Part shown: one piece after another, positions 1-8,209 of the stretch
Layout of the letters: the number at the start of each line of letters is the position of its first letter
Numbering within the stretch: the first letter of the stretch is position 1
Origin: Clostridia bacterium
GTDB taxonomy: Bacteria; Bacillota; Thermoanaerobacteria; Thermoanaerobacterales; Thermoanaerobacteraceae
Reading direction: 5' to 3'
NCBI GenBank assembly: GCA_012840485.1
Contig: DULG01000087.1
Coordinates: forward strand, 1-33,813
Length of the DNA stretch: 33,813 bases
Made by a program: the position numbers and the translations under genes
Notes under the pieces: generated by a model
What the model was told of the DNA's origin: nothing
Seen by the model: only the letters and a program-made list of their open reading frames with translations
The model's database searches: none

Positions 1-641
1 TTACCAGCAGTTCTATTCCTAAACATGAACACATTATGGAACTTGTCAAGAGTGGTATTCCTATTGTCATAATGGATAGACGTGTTGATTCTGAAGACAT
101 TTACGGAGTTTTTCTTGATAACTATGAGGGTGGTTATATTGCGACAAAACATCTCATAGATTTAGGACATAAAAAAATTGCATGTATAACGGGACCACTT
201 AATATTAGTAATGCAAAAGAAAGATTGGAAGGATATAAAAGAGCACTATTAGATAATGGTATTGAGATAGATGAGATGCTTATATTTGAAGGAGATTATA
301 AAATAAATAGTGGAATAATTGGAACTGAAACATTGTTAGATACAGATAAAGATATTACAGCTATTTTTGCTTGTAATGATTTAATGGCATATGGTGCATA
401 TAAAACTATACGTTCATATGGGTACAAGATACCGGATGATATTTCAATAGTAGGGTTTGATGATATACAGCTATCTCAAATTTTAGAACCACAGTTAACT
501 ACTATAAAGCAACCTGCATATGATATGGGTTTAACTGCAGCTAGGATGTTGATAAAACTAATTGAAAAAGAAGGTGCAGAGGAAAAAACTTTTATTTTTG
601 AACCACAATTAATAATAAGGCAAAGTACAAAAAGCATTTAA
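1..641 (+). CDS. LacI-family transcriptional regulator, C-terminal part (5' end outside the window)
   Basis: The reading frame is already open at the first base, and about 213 residues are visible. They match the periplasmic-binding-like effector domain of LacI/PurR regulators: a segment like GIPIVIMDRRV, then DNYEGGYIATKHLIDLGH, then IACITGP, AIFACNDLMAYGA, and the C-terminal IPDDISIVGFDDIQLS with LTTIKQPAYDMG. The DNA-binding helix-turn-helix lies upstream and is not seen. The next genes encode a nucleoside hydrolase, a transporter and ribokinase, so a ribose or nucleoside effector is a reasonable inference, though the sequence does not fix the ligand. An internal ATG at 36 is not the true start because the family fold extends upstream of it. 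Confidence 0.93.
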   Translation, partial: TSSSIPKHEHIMELVKSGIPIVIMDRRVDSEDIYGVFLDNYEGGYIATKHLIDLGHKKIACITGPLNISNAKERLEGYKRALLDNGIEIDEMLIFEGDYKINSGIIGTETLLDTDKDITAIFACNDLMAYGAYKTIRSYGYKIPDDISIVGFDDIQLSQILEPQLTTIKQPAYDMGLTAARMLIKLIEKEGAEEKTFIFEPQLIIRQSTKSI

Positions 642-789
642 TATTAAAGTTTTTAATTTTATCTTTAATATGTTAAATTTCAGGTTGATAATGAAGAAAA
701 TATAAATACAAATCCATAATAATAAACTTTAAAAATCAAACAGTTATTTTACCTTTAAGATTTGTTATATAGGGAGGTAAAAAAACAAG

Positions 790-1215
790 ATGAAAATAGA
801 AGAAAATGGAGTTACAGCAACTATTTTTACCGAGTTGCGAAAAAATGGTCCATTTGTATACTATAAAGAAAATGATATTAATATTGCTTTGACAAATACT
901 TTATATAATGTTGTAATTTATGATGATTTTAGTCAACCTATTGGGATGGCACGTATCGTAGGAGATAATAGAATTGCATTCTTTATTAAAGATTTTGTTG
1001 TAATTCCTGAAAAACAAAGGCAAGGTATTGGAACATTAATAATGCATTATTTATTTAATTATATTTCCAAACATGCTTGTGAAAATGCTTATATTGGTTT
1101 AATGAGTACCCCGGGTAAAGAGGGTTTTTATGAAAAATTTGGGTTTATCCGACGTCCTAATGAACAGTATGGTGCGGGAATGGTTTTATATTGGAATAAA
1201 GCAAATATCTTCTAG
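790..1215 (+). CDS. Single-domain GNAT N-acetyltransferase
   Basis: This 141-residue protein has a GNAT fold. The central beta strand and acetyl-CoA pyrophosphate loop are seen as DFVVIPEKQRQGIGTLIM (the R/QxxGxG/A motif is RQGIG), followed by the C-terminal GFYEKFGFIRRP typical of small GNATs. The acceptor substrate cannot be read from the sequence. It starts at an ATG 12 bases after AGGGAGG (771-777), a slightly long spacing. The stop is 11 bases upstream of the nucleoside hydrolase start, so the two genes are very likely co-transcribed. Its role in a nucleoside locus is unknown. Confidence 0.88.
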   Translation: MKIEENGVTATIFTELRKNGPFVYYKENDINIALTNTLYNVVIYDDFSQPIGMARIVGDNRIAFFIKDFVVIPEKQRQGIGTLIMHYLFNYISKHACENAYIGLMSTPGKEGFYEKFGFIRRPNEQYGAGMVLYWNKANIF

Positions 1216-1226
1216 GAGGGATAAAA

Positions 1227-2150
1227 ATGGTAAAAAGAAAACCTATTATAATTGATACCGATCCAGGGATTGATGATGCGGTTGCAATTGCAATTGCTCT
1301 CTTTAGTGAGGAACTTGATGTTAGGTTAATTACAACTGTTTCTGGTAATGTGGATGTAGATAAAACAACTAATAATGCTTTAAAATTGCTTAAGTTTTTT
1401 AATAAAAAAATTCCTGTAGCTAAAGGAGCAAATGCTCCATTAATCAGAGAAGCAACAAACGCTTCTAATGTCCATGGTGAAAGTGGTATGGATGGCTATG
1501 ATTTTGAAGAAGGAGATATGTCTAATCTTTTAAAAGAGAATGCAGTTAATGCTATGTACCACACCATAATGACCAGTGATGAACCACTTACTTTAGTTCC
1601 AATTGGACCTTTAACAAATATTGCATTACTATTGAAAGTTTATCCTGAAGTAAAATCAAATATTGAGCAAATAGTCTTAATGGGTGGTTCCACGAGCAGG
1701 GGTAATAAAGGTGTGTTATCAGAATTCAATATTCATTTTGATCCCGAAGCAGCAAAAATAGTATTTTCAGCTGGATTACCAATTGTTATGGTAGGACTCG
1801 ATGTTGGGTCTAAAGCGTTAGTATATCCAGAAGATAGTGATAAAATTAGAGGATTTAATCGTACTGGGGAAATGATTTATTCGCTTTTCCAACATTATCG
1901 TGGTATTGGCTTAAAAAAAGGGTTAAAAATGTATGATAGTTGTGCCATTGGTTATCTATTAAAGCCAGAGATGTTTACTGTTGTTGATTCCTATGTTGAT
2001 GTTGAATTAACAGGAACTTTAACATCAGGAGCGACAATTGTCGATTTAAAAGGTTATCTAAAAAAACCTGCGAATGCTAAGGTTTGTATAGATATTGATG
2101 AGGAAATGTTTAGAAAGTGGTTTATGGAGGCGCTTCAAAAATGTAATTAG
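1227..2150 (+). CDS. Inosine-uridine-preferring nucleoside hydrolase family protein
   Basis: This 307-residue protein belongs to the IunH/Rih family, which cleaves ribonucleosides to base plus ribose in the cytoplasm using a bound Ca2+. The N-terminal DTDPGIDDA (residues 10-18) supplies the metal-binding aspartates. VPIGPLTNIALLL, LMGGS (about 152) and NIHFDPEAA (168-175) are the further family signatures. The loop that reads HDP or similar in many members is MYDS here (Tyr236-Asp237): the Ca2+ ligand Asp is kept, but the leaving-group-activating His is replaced by Tyr. Substrate preference is therefore uncertain. It follows the GNAT gene after 11 bases, with AGGAGGG as ribosome binding site, and ribokinase downstream would use the ribose. 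Confidence 0.92.
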   Translation: MVKRKPIIIDTDPGIDDAVAIAIALFSEELDVRLITTVSGNVDVDKTTNNALKLLKFFNKKIPVAKGANAPLIREATNASNVHGESGMDGYDFEEGDMSNLLKENAVNAMYHTIMTSDEPLTLVPIGPLTNIALLLKVYPEVKSNIEQIVLMGGSTSRGNKGVLSEFNIHFDPEAAKIVFSAGLPIVMVGLDVGSKALVYPEDSDKIRGFNRTGEMIYSLFQHYRGIGLKKGLKMYDSCAIGYLLKPEMFTVVDSYVDVELTGTLTSGATIVDLKGYLKKPANAKVCIDIDEEMFRKWFMEALQKCN

Positions 2151-2175
2151 TAATTAAAAAGCAAATTATTAGTTT

Positions 2176-2260
2176 TTTTAAATTAATTTAAAAGGGTTTT
2201 CATAGAATTCCCTCTGCTTTGAGATATATTAATTGAAAAGAAAAATAAACAGGGGAATTC
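2176..2260. repeat. Palindrome and inverted repeat in the hydrolase-transporter gap
   Basis: The 190-base gap holds a perfect 18-base AT palindrome at 2176-2193 (TTTT AAA TT AA TTT AAAA). It also holds an inverted repeat in which GAATTCCCT (2205-2213) faces GGGGAATTC (2252-2260) across 38 bases, with one mismatch. The first could be a weak terminator after the hydrolase gene. The second could be an operator pair or a long-loop hairpin. Neither is followed by a proper T-run, and no good promoter was found. Confidence 0.3.
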
Positions 2261-2340
2261 TTTGAAAATATATATTAGAGTCATTAAAAAACAAATATTT
2301 AAGGATTTAAGAATAAAAAAATAGGAGGTTGATTAATTTT

Positions 2341-3747
2341 ATGGAAACATTTTTAATGTACTTTTTTGGAGTAGTAGCTTTTGGCCTTGTTATTTACCTG
2401 TTAATTAAAAAGGCTGACATTAAAACTACTTTATTCGGAGTTGGTATTCTTCTACTTTATGTAGCTATTCTTATGGGTAACCAGGTAACAAAAACTGGGT
2501 ATCCAATTTTAGCTCCCTTACAAGTAGTAGTTGATGCTTTTAAATCGATTCTTCCAAAAGCAGGATTAATAATATTAATTTTAGGTGGCTATACACGATA
2601 TATGAATGTCATTGGTGCTAATGAGGTTACAGTTTATACTCTTACAAAACCGTTGAAAGGAATAACATCTCCATGGGTTTTAGTACCATTTGTATTTTTG
2701 ATAGGAAATTTTTTATCATTAGTTATTCCTAGTGCATCTAATTTAGCAATAATTTTGCTTGCAACCTTATATCCTGTATTAAAAAGAGCTGGGATGTCTA
2801 CTCTTACAGCAGCAGGAGTTATTGCTACTACAGCTACAATAATGCCTACTCCTTTAGGTGCTGACAATGTTGCAATTGCAGAAGAACTTGCAAAGCATGC
2901 AGAATTTGCTGGGTTAACGACTACAAAATATGTATATGGTTATCATGCACCAGTTTCTATACCAACTTTGTTGTTAATGGCTGTTGTTCATTATTTTTGG
3001 CAAAAGTATATGGATCAACGACAAGTGAAAAAAGGTATATCGGTCATTGAAAATGATATTGATACATCTAAAGCTGTAAATATTGAAGGTGGTACACTTT
3101 ATAAAGTCGTTTATACAATTTTGCCCTTATTACCAATAATTTTGTTATTATTATTCTATTTACTTGGGGCTATAGGAGGTCCTTCTATTGATTTATCTGT
3201 TGAATTAGCTGTATTAATTAGTTTTGCAATTGCTATTTTTTCTGAATTGTTTAGAAAACGTGATGGGAAAAAGGTTATGAAAGATATTGAAACTTTTTTT
3301 GATGGGATGGCCAGTATGTTTGGTGTTGTTGCTTTACTAACGGCTGCAACGGTTTTTGTTAATGGCTTGCAAGCTATTGGGTTAATAAAAGGTTTAGAAT
3401 CTATAATGCAAAATACTAGTGCACCTGGATTTGTGTTACCTCTTATTTTAGTGCTATTAACAGGATTAGTTGTTATTTTAAGCGGCAGTGGTACAGCTTT
3501 ATTTTATGCAATGGTTCCTTTAATGTATAATTTAGCAAGTGTTGCAGGAATAAGTCCATTTGCGGTAAGTATTCCAATGGGACTTGCAGGCAATTTATTG
3601 CGAGCAGTTTCCCCAGTATCTGCTGTTGTTGTAATAGTAGCTGGAGCTACAAATCAGAATCCAATAGAAATTGTAAAACGAACATCTGTACCAATGATTG
3701 CGGGGGTAATATTTATGTTTATTTTATCCATGATTATGTTTTTATAA
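2341..3747 (+). CDS. DcuC-family membrane transporter, probably for nucleoside or ribose here
   Basis: This 468-residue, strongly hydrophobic protein has about 12 membrane segments and a hydrophilic loop near residues 225-255. It resembles the anaerobic C4-dicarboxylate carrier DcuC family: an ILGGYTRYMNVIGANE segment near residue 85, then SLVIPSASNLAIILLATLYPVL and a TIMPTPLGADNVAIA loop. DcuC itself exchanges fumarate and succinate, but this gene sits between a nucleoside hydrolase and a ribokinase, so a nucleoside substrate is inferred from context only. A TTG at 2329 abuts AGGAGG (2323-2328) with no spacing and cannot serve as the start, so the ATG 12 bases after the site is chosen. Confidence 0.85.
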   Translation: METFLMYFFGVVAFGLVIYLLIKKADIKTTLFGVGILLLYVAILMGNQVTKTGYPILAPLQVVVDAFKSILPKAGLIILILGGYTRYMNVIGANEVTVYTLTKPLKGITSPWVLVPFVFLIGNFLSLVIPSASNLAIILLATLYPVLKRAGMSTLTAAGVIATTATIMPTPLGADNVAIAEELAKHAEFAGLTTTKYVYGYHAPVSIPTLLLMAVVHYFWQKYMDQRQVKKGISVIENDIDTSKAVNIEGGTLYKVVYTILPLLPIILLLLFYLLGAIGGPSIDLSVELAVLISFAIAIFSELFRKRDGKKVMKDIETFFDGMASMFGVVALLTAATVFVNGLQAIGLIKGLESIMQNTSAPGFVLPLILVLLTGLVVILSGSGTALFYAMVPLMYNLASVAGISPFAVSIPMGLAGNLLRAVSPVSAVVVIVAGATNQNPIEIVKRTSVPMIAGVIFMFILSMIMFL

Positions 3748-3773
3748 AATTTGTTGATAATAGTATAAGGAAT

Positions 3774-3811
3774 GTATACACGCAGACATTATAAAATGAC
3801 TGCGTGTATAC
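3774..3811 (+). terminator. Long stem-loop after the transporter gene, probable terminator
   Basis: A perfect 12-bp stem, GTATACACGCAG (3774-3785) with CTGCGTGTATAC (3800-3811), is extended after one A/A mismatch by CATT/AATG around an ATAA loop. It lies 27 bases after the stop codon. The downstream run is interrupted (attg then atttttg), so termination may be incomplete and a regulatory role is possible. Confidence 0.55.
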
Positions 3812-3901
3812 TATTGTAAAATATTTTTGCTTATTATATTTTTTCAAGGTGATTTTTACATTACTAACTAGAAAATGGATAATTAATATTTAAGTTTTGA
3901 T

Positions 3902-3913
3902 AAATACGTATTT
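3902..3913. promoter_or_regulatory. CG-centred palindrome, candidate LacI-family operator
   Basis: AAATACGTATTT is a perfect 12-base palindrome with a central CG, the hallmark of LacI-family operators. It lies 14 bases upstream of the -35 box of the ribokinase promoter. A LacI-family gene begins this locus, so autologous control is plausible but inferred. Confidence 0.4.
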
Positions 3914-3927
3914 TTAAATAAAAAAGT

Positions 3928-3956
3928 TTGATATTATTTTACTAATTTATTATGAT
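3928..3956 (+). promoter_or_regulatory. Sigma-A promoter for ribokinase
   Basis: TTGATA (3928-3933) and TATGAT (3951-3956) are separated by 17 bases, and each differs from the consensus hexamer at one position. A second TATAAT lies at 3962-3967. The transcript would have a leader of roughly 160 bases. Confidence 0.6.
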
Positions 3957-4127
3957 ATTATTATAATGAAGTGTTATTTACTCAAGAAATAAAAAAGTTT
4001 TAAAAGCAATTTAAAAGGTTAATTTAAATTAATAAATTTTAAAATCAATGTTCTTATTTACATTTATTTTGAGAATTTCAAAAATCATATTTTGTATTGA
4101 TACTTACAATTATATGAGGTGATTGGC

Positions 4128-5030
4128 TTGAAAATAGCAGTAATAGGTAGCATTAATAGAGATTATACCGCACAGGTTAAAAAATTACCAGAAAAAGGCG
4201 AAACAGTGATTGCATCAAATTACAACATTTCTCTTGGAGGTAAAGGAGCAAATCAAGCTGTGGCAGCAAAAAGACTTGGAGCAGATGTGTATATGATAGG
4301 TGCTGTAGGCAATTTTGATAATGGAGAGGATATAGTAAAAAAATTAAAAGAAGAAGGAATTGATATTTCGGGGATATTGTATACTGATGAAGTTACAGGT
4401 AATGCTATGATAACAATTGATGAATCAGGTTTTAATACAATAGTCGTATATCCTGGTGCTAATTCCAAATTAGACTCTTTCTGGATTGAAAGACATAGTA
4501 AAATTATTGAAGAGGCGGACTTTGTGATTTTACAGTTAGAAATTCCTTTAGAAACTGTCGAAACAGCTGTTAAGCTTTCAAAAAAGTACAATGTAAAAGT
4601 CATTTTAAATCCAGCTCCAGCTTGTCAGTTGCCTGACGATTTGTACAGATATATAGATATAATTACTCCTAATGAAGTAGAGCTGGCGCATTTAACAGGT
4701 ACAACAGACGTAAAAAAAGGCGCAATGAAACTAGTTGAAAAGGGAGTTAAAAAAGTTATAGTCACACTTGGAGAAAAAGGGAGTTACTATACAGATGGTT
4801 ATGAAGAGATATTTTCAGAAGCTATATCTGTCAATAGTATAGACAGTACGGCGGCTGGTGATTCTTTTAATGCAGCACTTGCTGTAGCATTAGGAGAGGA
4901 TATGGATATTAAATCTACTCTTAGGTTTGCTAATATTGTAGGTGCACTAACTACTACAAAGATAGGTGCACAAGATTCTTTACCTTATAGAGAAGAAGTA
5001 GAAAAATTGCGAATTAAGCTAGGAGAATAA
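4128..5030 (+). CDS. rbsK: Ribokinase
   Basis: This 300-residue PfkB-family kinase phosphorylates ribose to ribose 5-phosphate with ATP in the cytoplasm. The first strand and substrate region are VIGSINRDY, the N-terminal signature is GGKGANQAVAAKRLGA (from residue 37), NPAPA lies near 160, and the C-terminal signature is DSTAAGDSFNAAL with the catalytic Asp near residue 245. A GTG nine bases upstream (4119) overlaps the ribosome binding site GAGGTGAT, so the TTG at 4128 is the better start; it gives the usual MKIAVIGS beginning. Context with the nucleoside hydrolase supports ribose as substrate. It has its own promoter and a terminator 100 bases after its stop. Confidence 0.93.
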   Translation: MKIAVIGSINRDYTAQVKKLPEKGETVIASNYNISLGGKGANQAVAAKRLGADVYMIGAVGNFDNGEDIVKKLKEEGIDISGILYTDEVTGNAMITIDESGFNTIVVYPGANSKLDSFWIERHSKIIEEADFVILQLEIPLETVETAVKLSKKYNVKVILNPAPACQLPDDLYRYIDIITPNEVELAHLTGTTDVKKGAMKLVEKGVKKVIVTLGEKGSYYTDGYEEIFSEAISVNSIDSTAAGDSFNAALAVALGEDMDIKSTLRFANIVGALTTTKIGAQDSLPYREEVEKLRIKLGE

Positions 5031-5129
5031 TTATTTTTTGTAACAAAACTTGTAGGCTTAATATTAAATGGTAATTAATAATAACAAAAACGAAACAAAT
5101 TAAAAAGTAGGCTTGGCAGTTACCTTTAG

Positions 5130-5159
5130 AAAAGAGTGGATAATTTAGCCACTCTTTTT
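5130..5159 (+). terminator. Intrinsic terminator after ribokinase
   Basis: A 10-bp stem, AAAAGAGTGG (5130-5139) with CCACTCTTTT (5149-5158), encloses a 9-base loop and runs into T residues. The A-tract on the left arm makes it potentially bidirectional. It isolates the ribokinase locus from the murR operon. Confidence 0.85.
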
Positions 5160-5253
5160 ATTTGTAGGTATTTTGGGGCAATAGTTAAAAAACAAGAATG
5201 GCATAAAATTTATGAAGTAAAACTACATATTTTTTTTAAAAAAAAGAAGGAAT

Positions 5254-5281
5254 TTTACAACTTGTGTCGAATATATATAAT
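5254..5281 (+). promoter_or_regulatory. Promoter of the murR-to-glcD operon
   Basis: TTTACA (5254-5259) and a perfect TATAAT (5276-5281) are spaced 16 bases apart. Transcription would begin near 5288, only about 28 bases before the chosen murR start. This excludes the longer open frame that begins at 5136. No other strong promoter was seen before 22939. Confidence 0.7.
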
Positions 5282-5315
5282 AGCAGAAAACAAAATGAAA
5301 AAGAGGATGCGAAAT

Positions 5316-6164
5316 ATGAATGATATTTTAACAGCGATTAGAGAAGCTCACCCAACTTTCAAACCTTCTGAAGCAAAAATTGCAAAGTATGTTTTGGAGA
5401 ACGCTCATCTTGTCTCAGAATTGTCTATTAATGAACTTGCCAATGCCTGTGATACAAGTGAAGCGAGTGTTATAAGGTTTTGTAGGACTATTGGGCTGAA
5501 AGGGTTTCAAGAATTAAAAATCAAAGTCGCTGTATCTTTATCAAAACAAACAAAGAAATTAGATGGCGGTATTAGCGATGAAGACGATGTAACCGATGTC
5601 ATCCAAAAGATTGCTAATTTCAATAAACAAGCTATTGATAACACTATTTCTTTGTTGAATATTGATAGTGTAATGAGAGCGGTAGAAGCATTGGCTAATG
5701 CCAGTAAAATTGATTTTTATGGTGTTGCTGCTTCAGGAATGGTGGCATACGATGCGATGTTGAAATTTTCAAGGATAAATATACCTTGTACTGCTTATCA
5801 GGATACTCATCTTCAATTAACCTCTGCAGTAAATCTAAAGAAAGGAGATGTTGCCTTTGGAATATCTTACTCGGGCGCGACAAAAGAAATAGTGGAAGCT
5901 ATCCAGGTAGCTAAAGAAGCTGGTGCTACTACTATAAGTTTGACAAAATATGGTCAATCTCCTTTGGTAAAAACAGCCGACATAAATCTCTTTGTTTCTT
6001 CTGAGGAAGCTATGTTTAGATCAGGAGCCATGGCTTCAAGAATAGCGCAGCTTACTGTTATTGACATACTTTTTATTCTGGTGGCAAGGAAGAAATACAA
6101 TGAGGTTGTCAAATATCTTGAAAACACCAGTGAAATATTGTCTATGCGCAAAATATATAAGTAA
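5316..6164 (+). CDS. murR: RpiR/MurR-type transcriptional regulator
   Basis: This 282-residue protein has the RpiR architecture. An N-terminal helix-turn-helix (about residues 1-75, with [13 protein letters not shown] and [20 protein letters not shown]) is followed by a SIS sugar-phosphate-binding domain (about 120-260, with [15 protein letters not shown] and [14 protein letters not shown]). In E. coli MurR senses MurNAc-6-phosphate and represses murQP. Its position directly before murQ supports the same role. Of several in-frame starts, the ATG at 5316 is chosen because AAGAGG lies 9 bases upstream, the promoter lies just before it, and [13 protein letters not shown] is a typical RpiR beginning. 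Confidence 0.9.
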   Translation: MNDILTAIREAHPTFKPSEAKIAKYVLENAHLVSELSINELANACDTSEASVIRFCRTIGLKGFQELKIKVAVSLSKQTKKLDGGISDEDDVTDVIQKIANFNKQAIDNTISLLNIDSVMRAVEALANASKIDFYGVAASGMVAYDAMLKFSRINIPCTAYQDTHLQLTSAVNLKKGDVAFGISYSGATKEIVEAIQVAKEAGATTISLTKYGQSPLVKTADINLFVSSEEAMFRSGAMASRIAQLTVIDILFILVARKKYNEVVKYLENTSEILSMRKIYK

Positions 6165-6199
6165 TTCAAAGAAATAGTTCGAAGAAAGGATTGGGTTTC

Positions 6200-7108
6200 A
6201 TGGTATTGGAAGAATTAATAACTGAAGGAAGAAATCCTGATACGATGGATATAGATAGATTAAGTACAATTGATATGTTGAAAAAAATTAACAACGAAGA
6301 CAAAAAAGTTGCTTTTGCTGTAGAAAAAGTTATTCCTTCCATTGCTGAAGCAATTGATAAAATTGTAGAAAAGATGAAAAAAGGTGGCCGTCTCATTTAC
6401 ATAGGGGCTGGGACCAGTGGTAGGATAGGTATTTTGGATGCTTCAGAATGCCCTCCTACATTTGGAGTAGATCCTGGACTTGTAGTTGGGATAATAGCTG
6501 GAGGCGATAGGGCTATCAGAAATGCTATAGAAAGTGCAGAAGATGATATGAAGGCAGGAAGGCAAGATCTTATTAATATTAATTTAACATCTAATGACAG
6601 TGTTGTTGGCATTACTGCTAGTGGAAGAACCCCTTATGTAATTGGTGGGTTACAGTATGCAAAAGAAATAGGAGCTCTTACAGTAGGGCTATTTTGTAAC
6701 AAAAACGAAAGCATTTCAAATATAGTTGATGTAATGATTACTCCAGTGGTGGGGCCAGAAGTCATAATGGGTTCTACACGTATGAAAGCAGGAACAGCGC
6801 AGAAGTTAGTATTAAATATGATATCTACTGGTGCAATGATAAAATTGGGAAAAGTATATAGCAATTTAATGGTAGACCTGCAACCTAATAATGAAAAATT
6901 GATAGAAAGAGCACGACGAATGGTGAAATTAGCTACAGGTGCAAATGAAGAATTAATTGAAAAAACTCTTCAAGAGACTAATTATAATGTGAAATTGGCA
7001 ATTTTAATGATTGTAGCGGATGTTAATAAAGAGGAGGCAAAAAAACTTCTCAGTTTAGCAGATGGATATATTGCTGAAGCTATAAAGTTGAAGGATAAAG
7101 TCTTATGA
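6200..7108 (+). CDS. murQ: N-acetylmuramic acid 6-phosphate etherase
   Basis: This 302-residue SIS-domain enzyme cleaves the lactyl ether of MurNAc-6-phosphate, giving GlcNAc-6-phosphate and D-lactate. The N-terminal [13 protein letters not shown] is the family signature. [20 protein letters not shown] (from residue 69) carries the sugar-phosphate loop and Glu83, and Glu114 lies in ESAED; both match the catalytic pair numbering reported for E. coli Mur[13 protein letters not shown] and [17 protein letters not shown] follow as expected. A TTG at 6191 directly abuts AGAAAGGA, so the ATG nine bases further on is the likely start. The gene lies 35 bases after murR. Confidence 0.97.
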   Translation: MVLEELITEGRNPDTMDIDRLSTIDMLKKINNEDKKVAFAVEKVIPSIAEAIDKIVEKMKKGGRLIYIGAGTSGRIGILDASECPPTFGVDPGLVVGIIAGGDRAIRNAIESAEDDMKAGRQDLININLTSNDSVVGITASGRTPYVIGGLQYAKEIGALTVGLFCNKNESISNIVDVMITPVVGPEVIMGSTRMKAGTAQKLVLNMISTGAMIKLGKVYSNLMVDLQPNNEKLIERARRMVKLATGANEELIEKTLQETNYNVKLAILMIVADVNKEEAKKLLSLADGYIAEAIKLKDKVL

Positions 7109-7138
7109 ATGAAAGCATAAGGGAAGGAATGAAAATTT

Positions 7139-8209
7139 ATGACTTTTAATTCTAAGGGATTAGAGGAAGCTTTTAACCTAGTTGACAAGGGAATAAAGGA
7201 AGGGGTTTTTCCTTGTGCCGCAGTGGCTGTTGGCAGCAAAGAAGGGGTTTTAAAGGTTGATATCAAGGGGAATAAAAGAATTTATCCTTATGTAGAAAAA
7301 CTTAATAGAACTTCATTGTTTGACCTAGCCTCTTTAACGAAAGTTGTTGCCACTACTATGTTATTGATGCGCATGATAGAAAAGGGACTTATATCTGTAT
7401 ATGATAGAGTAACTGAATATTTACCTTCTTTTGATAAAGATGGGAAAGATAAAATTACTGTTTTCCAACTCATTACTCATACTTCAGGCTTGCCAGCATT
7501 CTTTCCGTTTTATGAAAAATGTAAAGGCTATGAGGATGCTATTAATTATATATGTGAAGAAATAAATATAAGAGAGGTAAGAGAAGTAGAATACAGCGAT
7601 TTAAACTTTATTTTGCTTGGGAAAATTCTTGAAACGATTGGAGAAGAAAGGCTTGATAAGTTATGCCAAAAAGAAGTGTTTGAGCCACTTGGAATGAAAG
7701 AAACCTTGTTTAACCCCAAAAAAGAAGATGTTGCTCCAACGGAAAAAGACAAAGATACAGGAGAGATAATATGCGGTGTATGCCATGATGAAAATGCTAG
7801 ATTTTTCGGAGGTATTTCCGGTCATGCGGGGCTGTTTTCTACTATAGATGACCTTGTAAAATTTGCTGATATGCTTGTCAATTATGGGAAGATAGAAGAT
7901 GAAATATTTTTGTCCTATCCTCTGTTTAAACGCATGATAACAAATTACACAGAAAATTTGGGAGAAAGCAGAGGGTGGGGCTGGGCAATAAAAGGTAACA
8001 CTTCGGCAGGAGGAGACTTGTTTACGGAAAGAGCCTTTGGGCATACAGGATTTACAGGTACCTCTCTTTGGGTTGACCCTGAATATGGAATTTATGTAAT
8101 ATTATTGACTAACAGAGTGCATCCAACTAGAGAAAATGTTAAGATAATTAGATTTCGCCGCTTGTTTCATAATGCTGTGTTGGCAGCTTTGAATTGGGGG
8201 AATTATTAA
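7139..8209 (+). CDS. AmiE-like serine hydrolase (beta-lactamase fold), probable muramyl-L-alanine amidase
   Basis: This 356-residue protein has the class C beta-lactamase/esterase fold. The nucleophile motif SLTK is at residues 65-68, the second-motif tyrosine is Tyr152 in EYSDLNF, and HTG (302-304) lies in GHTGFTGT. CHDENA followed by GGISGHAGLFST is characteristic of the B. subtilis YbbE/AmiE group, whose founder releases stem peptides from MurNAc. It has no signal peptide, unlike AmiE of B. subtilis, so it probably acts in the cytoplasm on imported muropeptides. The amidase role rests on context and family, and an esterase remains possible. Its stop overlaps the namZ start (TAATG), suggesting translational coupling. 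Confidence 0.85.
   Translation: MTFNSKGLEEAFNLVDKGIKEGVFPCAAVAVGSKEGVLKVDIKGNKRIYPYVEKLNRTSLFDLASLTKVVATTMLLMRMIEKGLISVYDRVTEYLPSFDKDGKDKITVFQLITHTSGLPAFFPFYEKCKGYEDAINYICEEINIREVREVEYSDLNFILLGKILETIGEERLDKLCQKEVFEPLGMKETLFNPKKEDVAPTEKDKDTGEIICGVCHDENARFFGGISGHAGLFSTIDDLVKFADMLVNYGKIEDEIFLSYPLFKRMITNYTENLGESRGWGWAIKGNTSAGGDLFTERAFGHTGFTGTSLWVDPEYGIYVILLTNRVHPTRENVKIIRFRRLFHNAVLAALNWGNY

Larger units (their letters stand above)
3748..4127. other. 380-base intergenic region between transporter and ribokinase genes
   Basis: This very AT-rich gap contains, in order, a long stem-loop (3774-3811), a CG-centred palindrome (3902-3913), a good promoter (3928-3956) and a leader of roughly 160 bases before the ribokinase start. 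No open frame with a ribosome binding site was found in it. Confidence 0.6.

Noticed and set aside
641-671. Hairpin ATATTAAAG/CTTTAATAT after the LacI-family gene
   Set aside because: The stem is 9 bp and almost all A-T with a 13-base loop and no T-run after it, so it is too weak to call a terminator.
685-712. Possible promoter TTGATA-16-TACAAA before the small GNAT gene
   Set aside because: The -10 matches only four of six positions and the region is so AT-rich that such matches are expected by chance.
5052-5114. Direct repeat GTAGGCTT at 5052-5059 and 5107-5114
   Set aside because: It is only 8 bases long, in a non-coding stretch, with no third copy or flanking structure.
5136-5315. N-terminal extension of murR by 60 codons
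   Set aside because: The extension starts inside the ribokinase terminator hairpin, lies upstream of the predicted promoter and lacks RpiR-like sequence.
7661-8044. 127-codon minus-strand frame opposite the AmiE-like gene
   Set aside because: It is a shadow of a gene with intact catalytic motifs; no domain and no promoter support it.
7139-8209. Reading the two beta-lactamase-fold proteins as antibiotic resistance genes
   Set aside because: Both lack signal peptides and lie among muropeptide enzymes; the motifs fit the AmiE/esterase group better than class C beta-lactamases.
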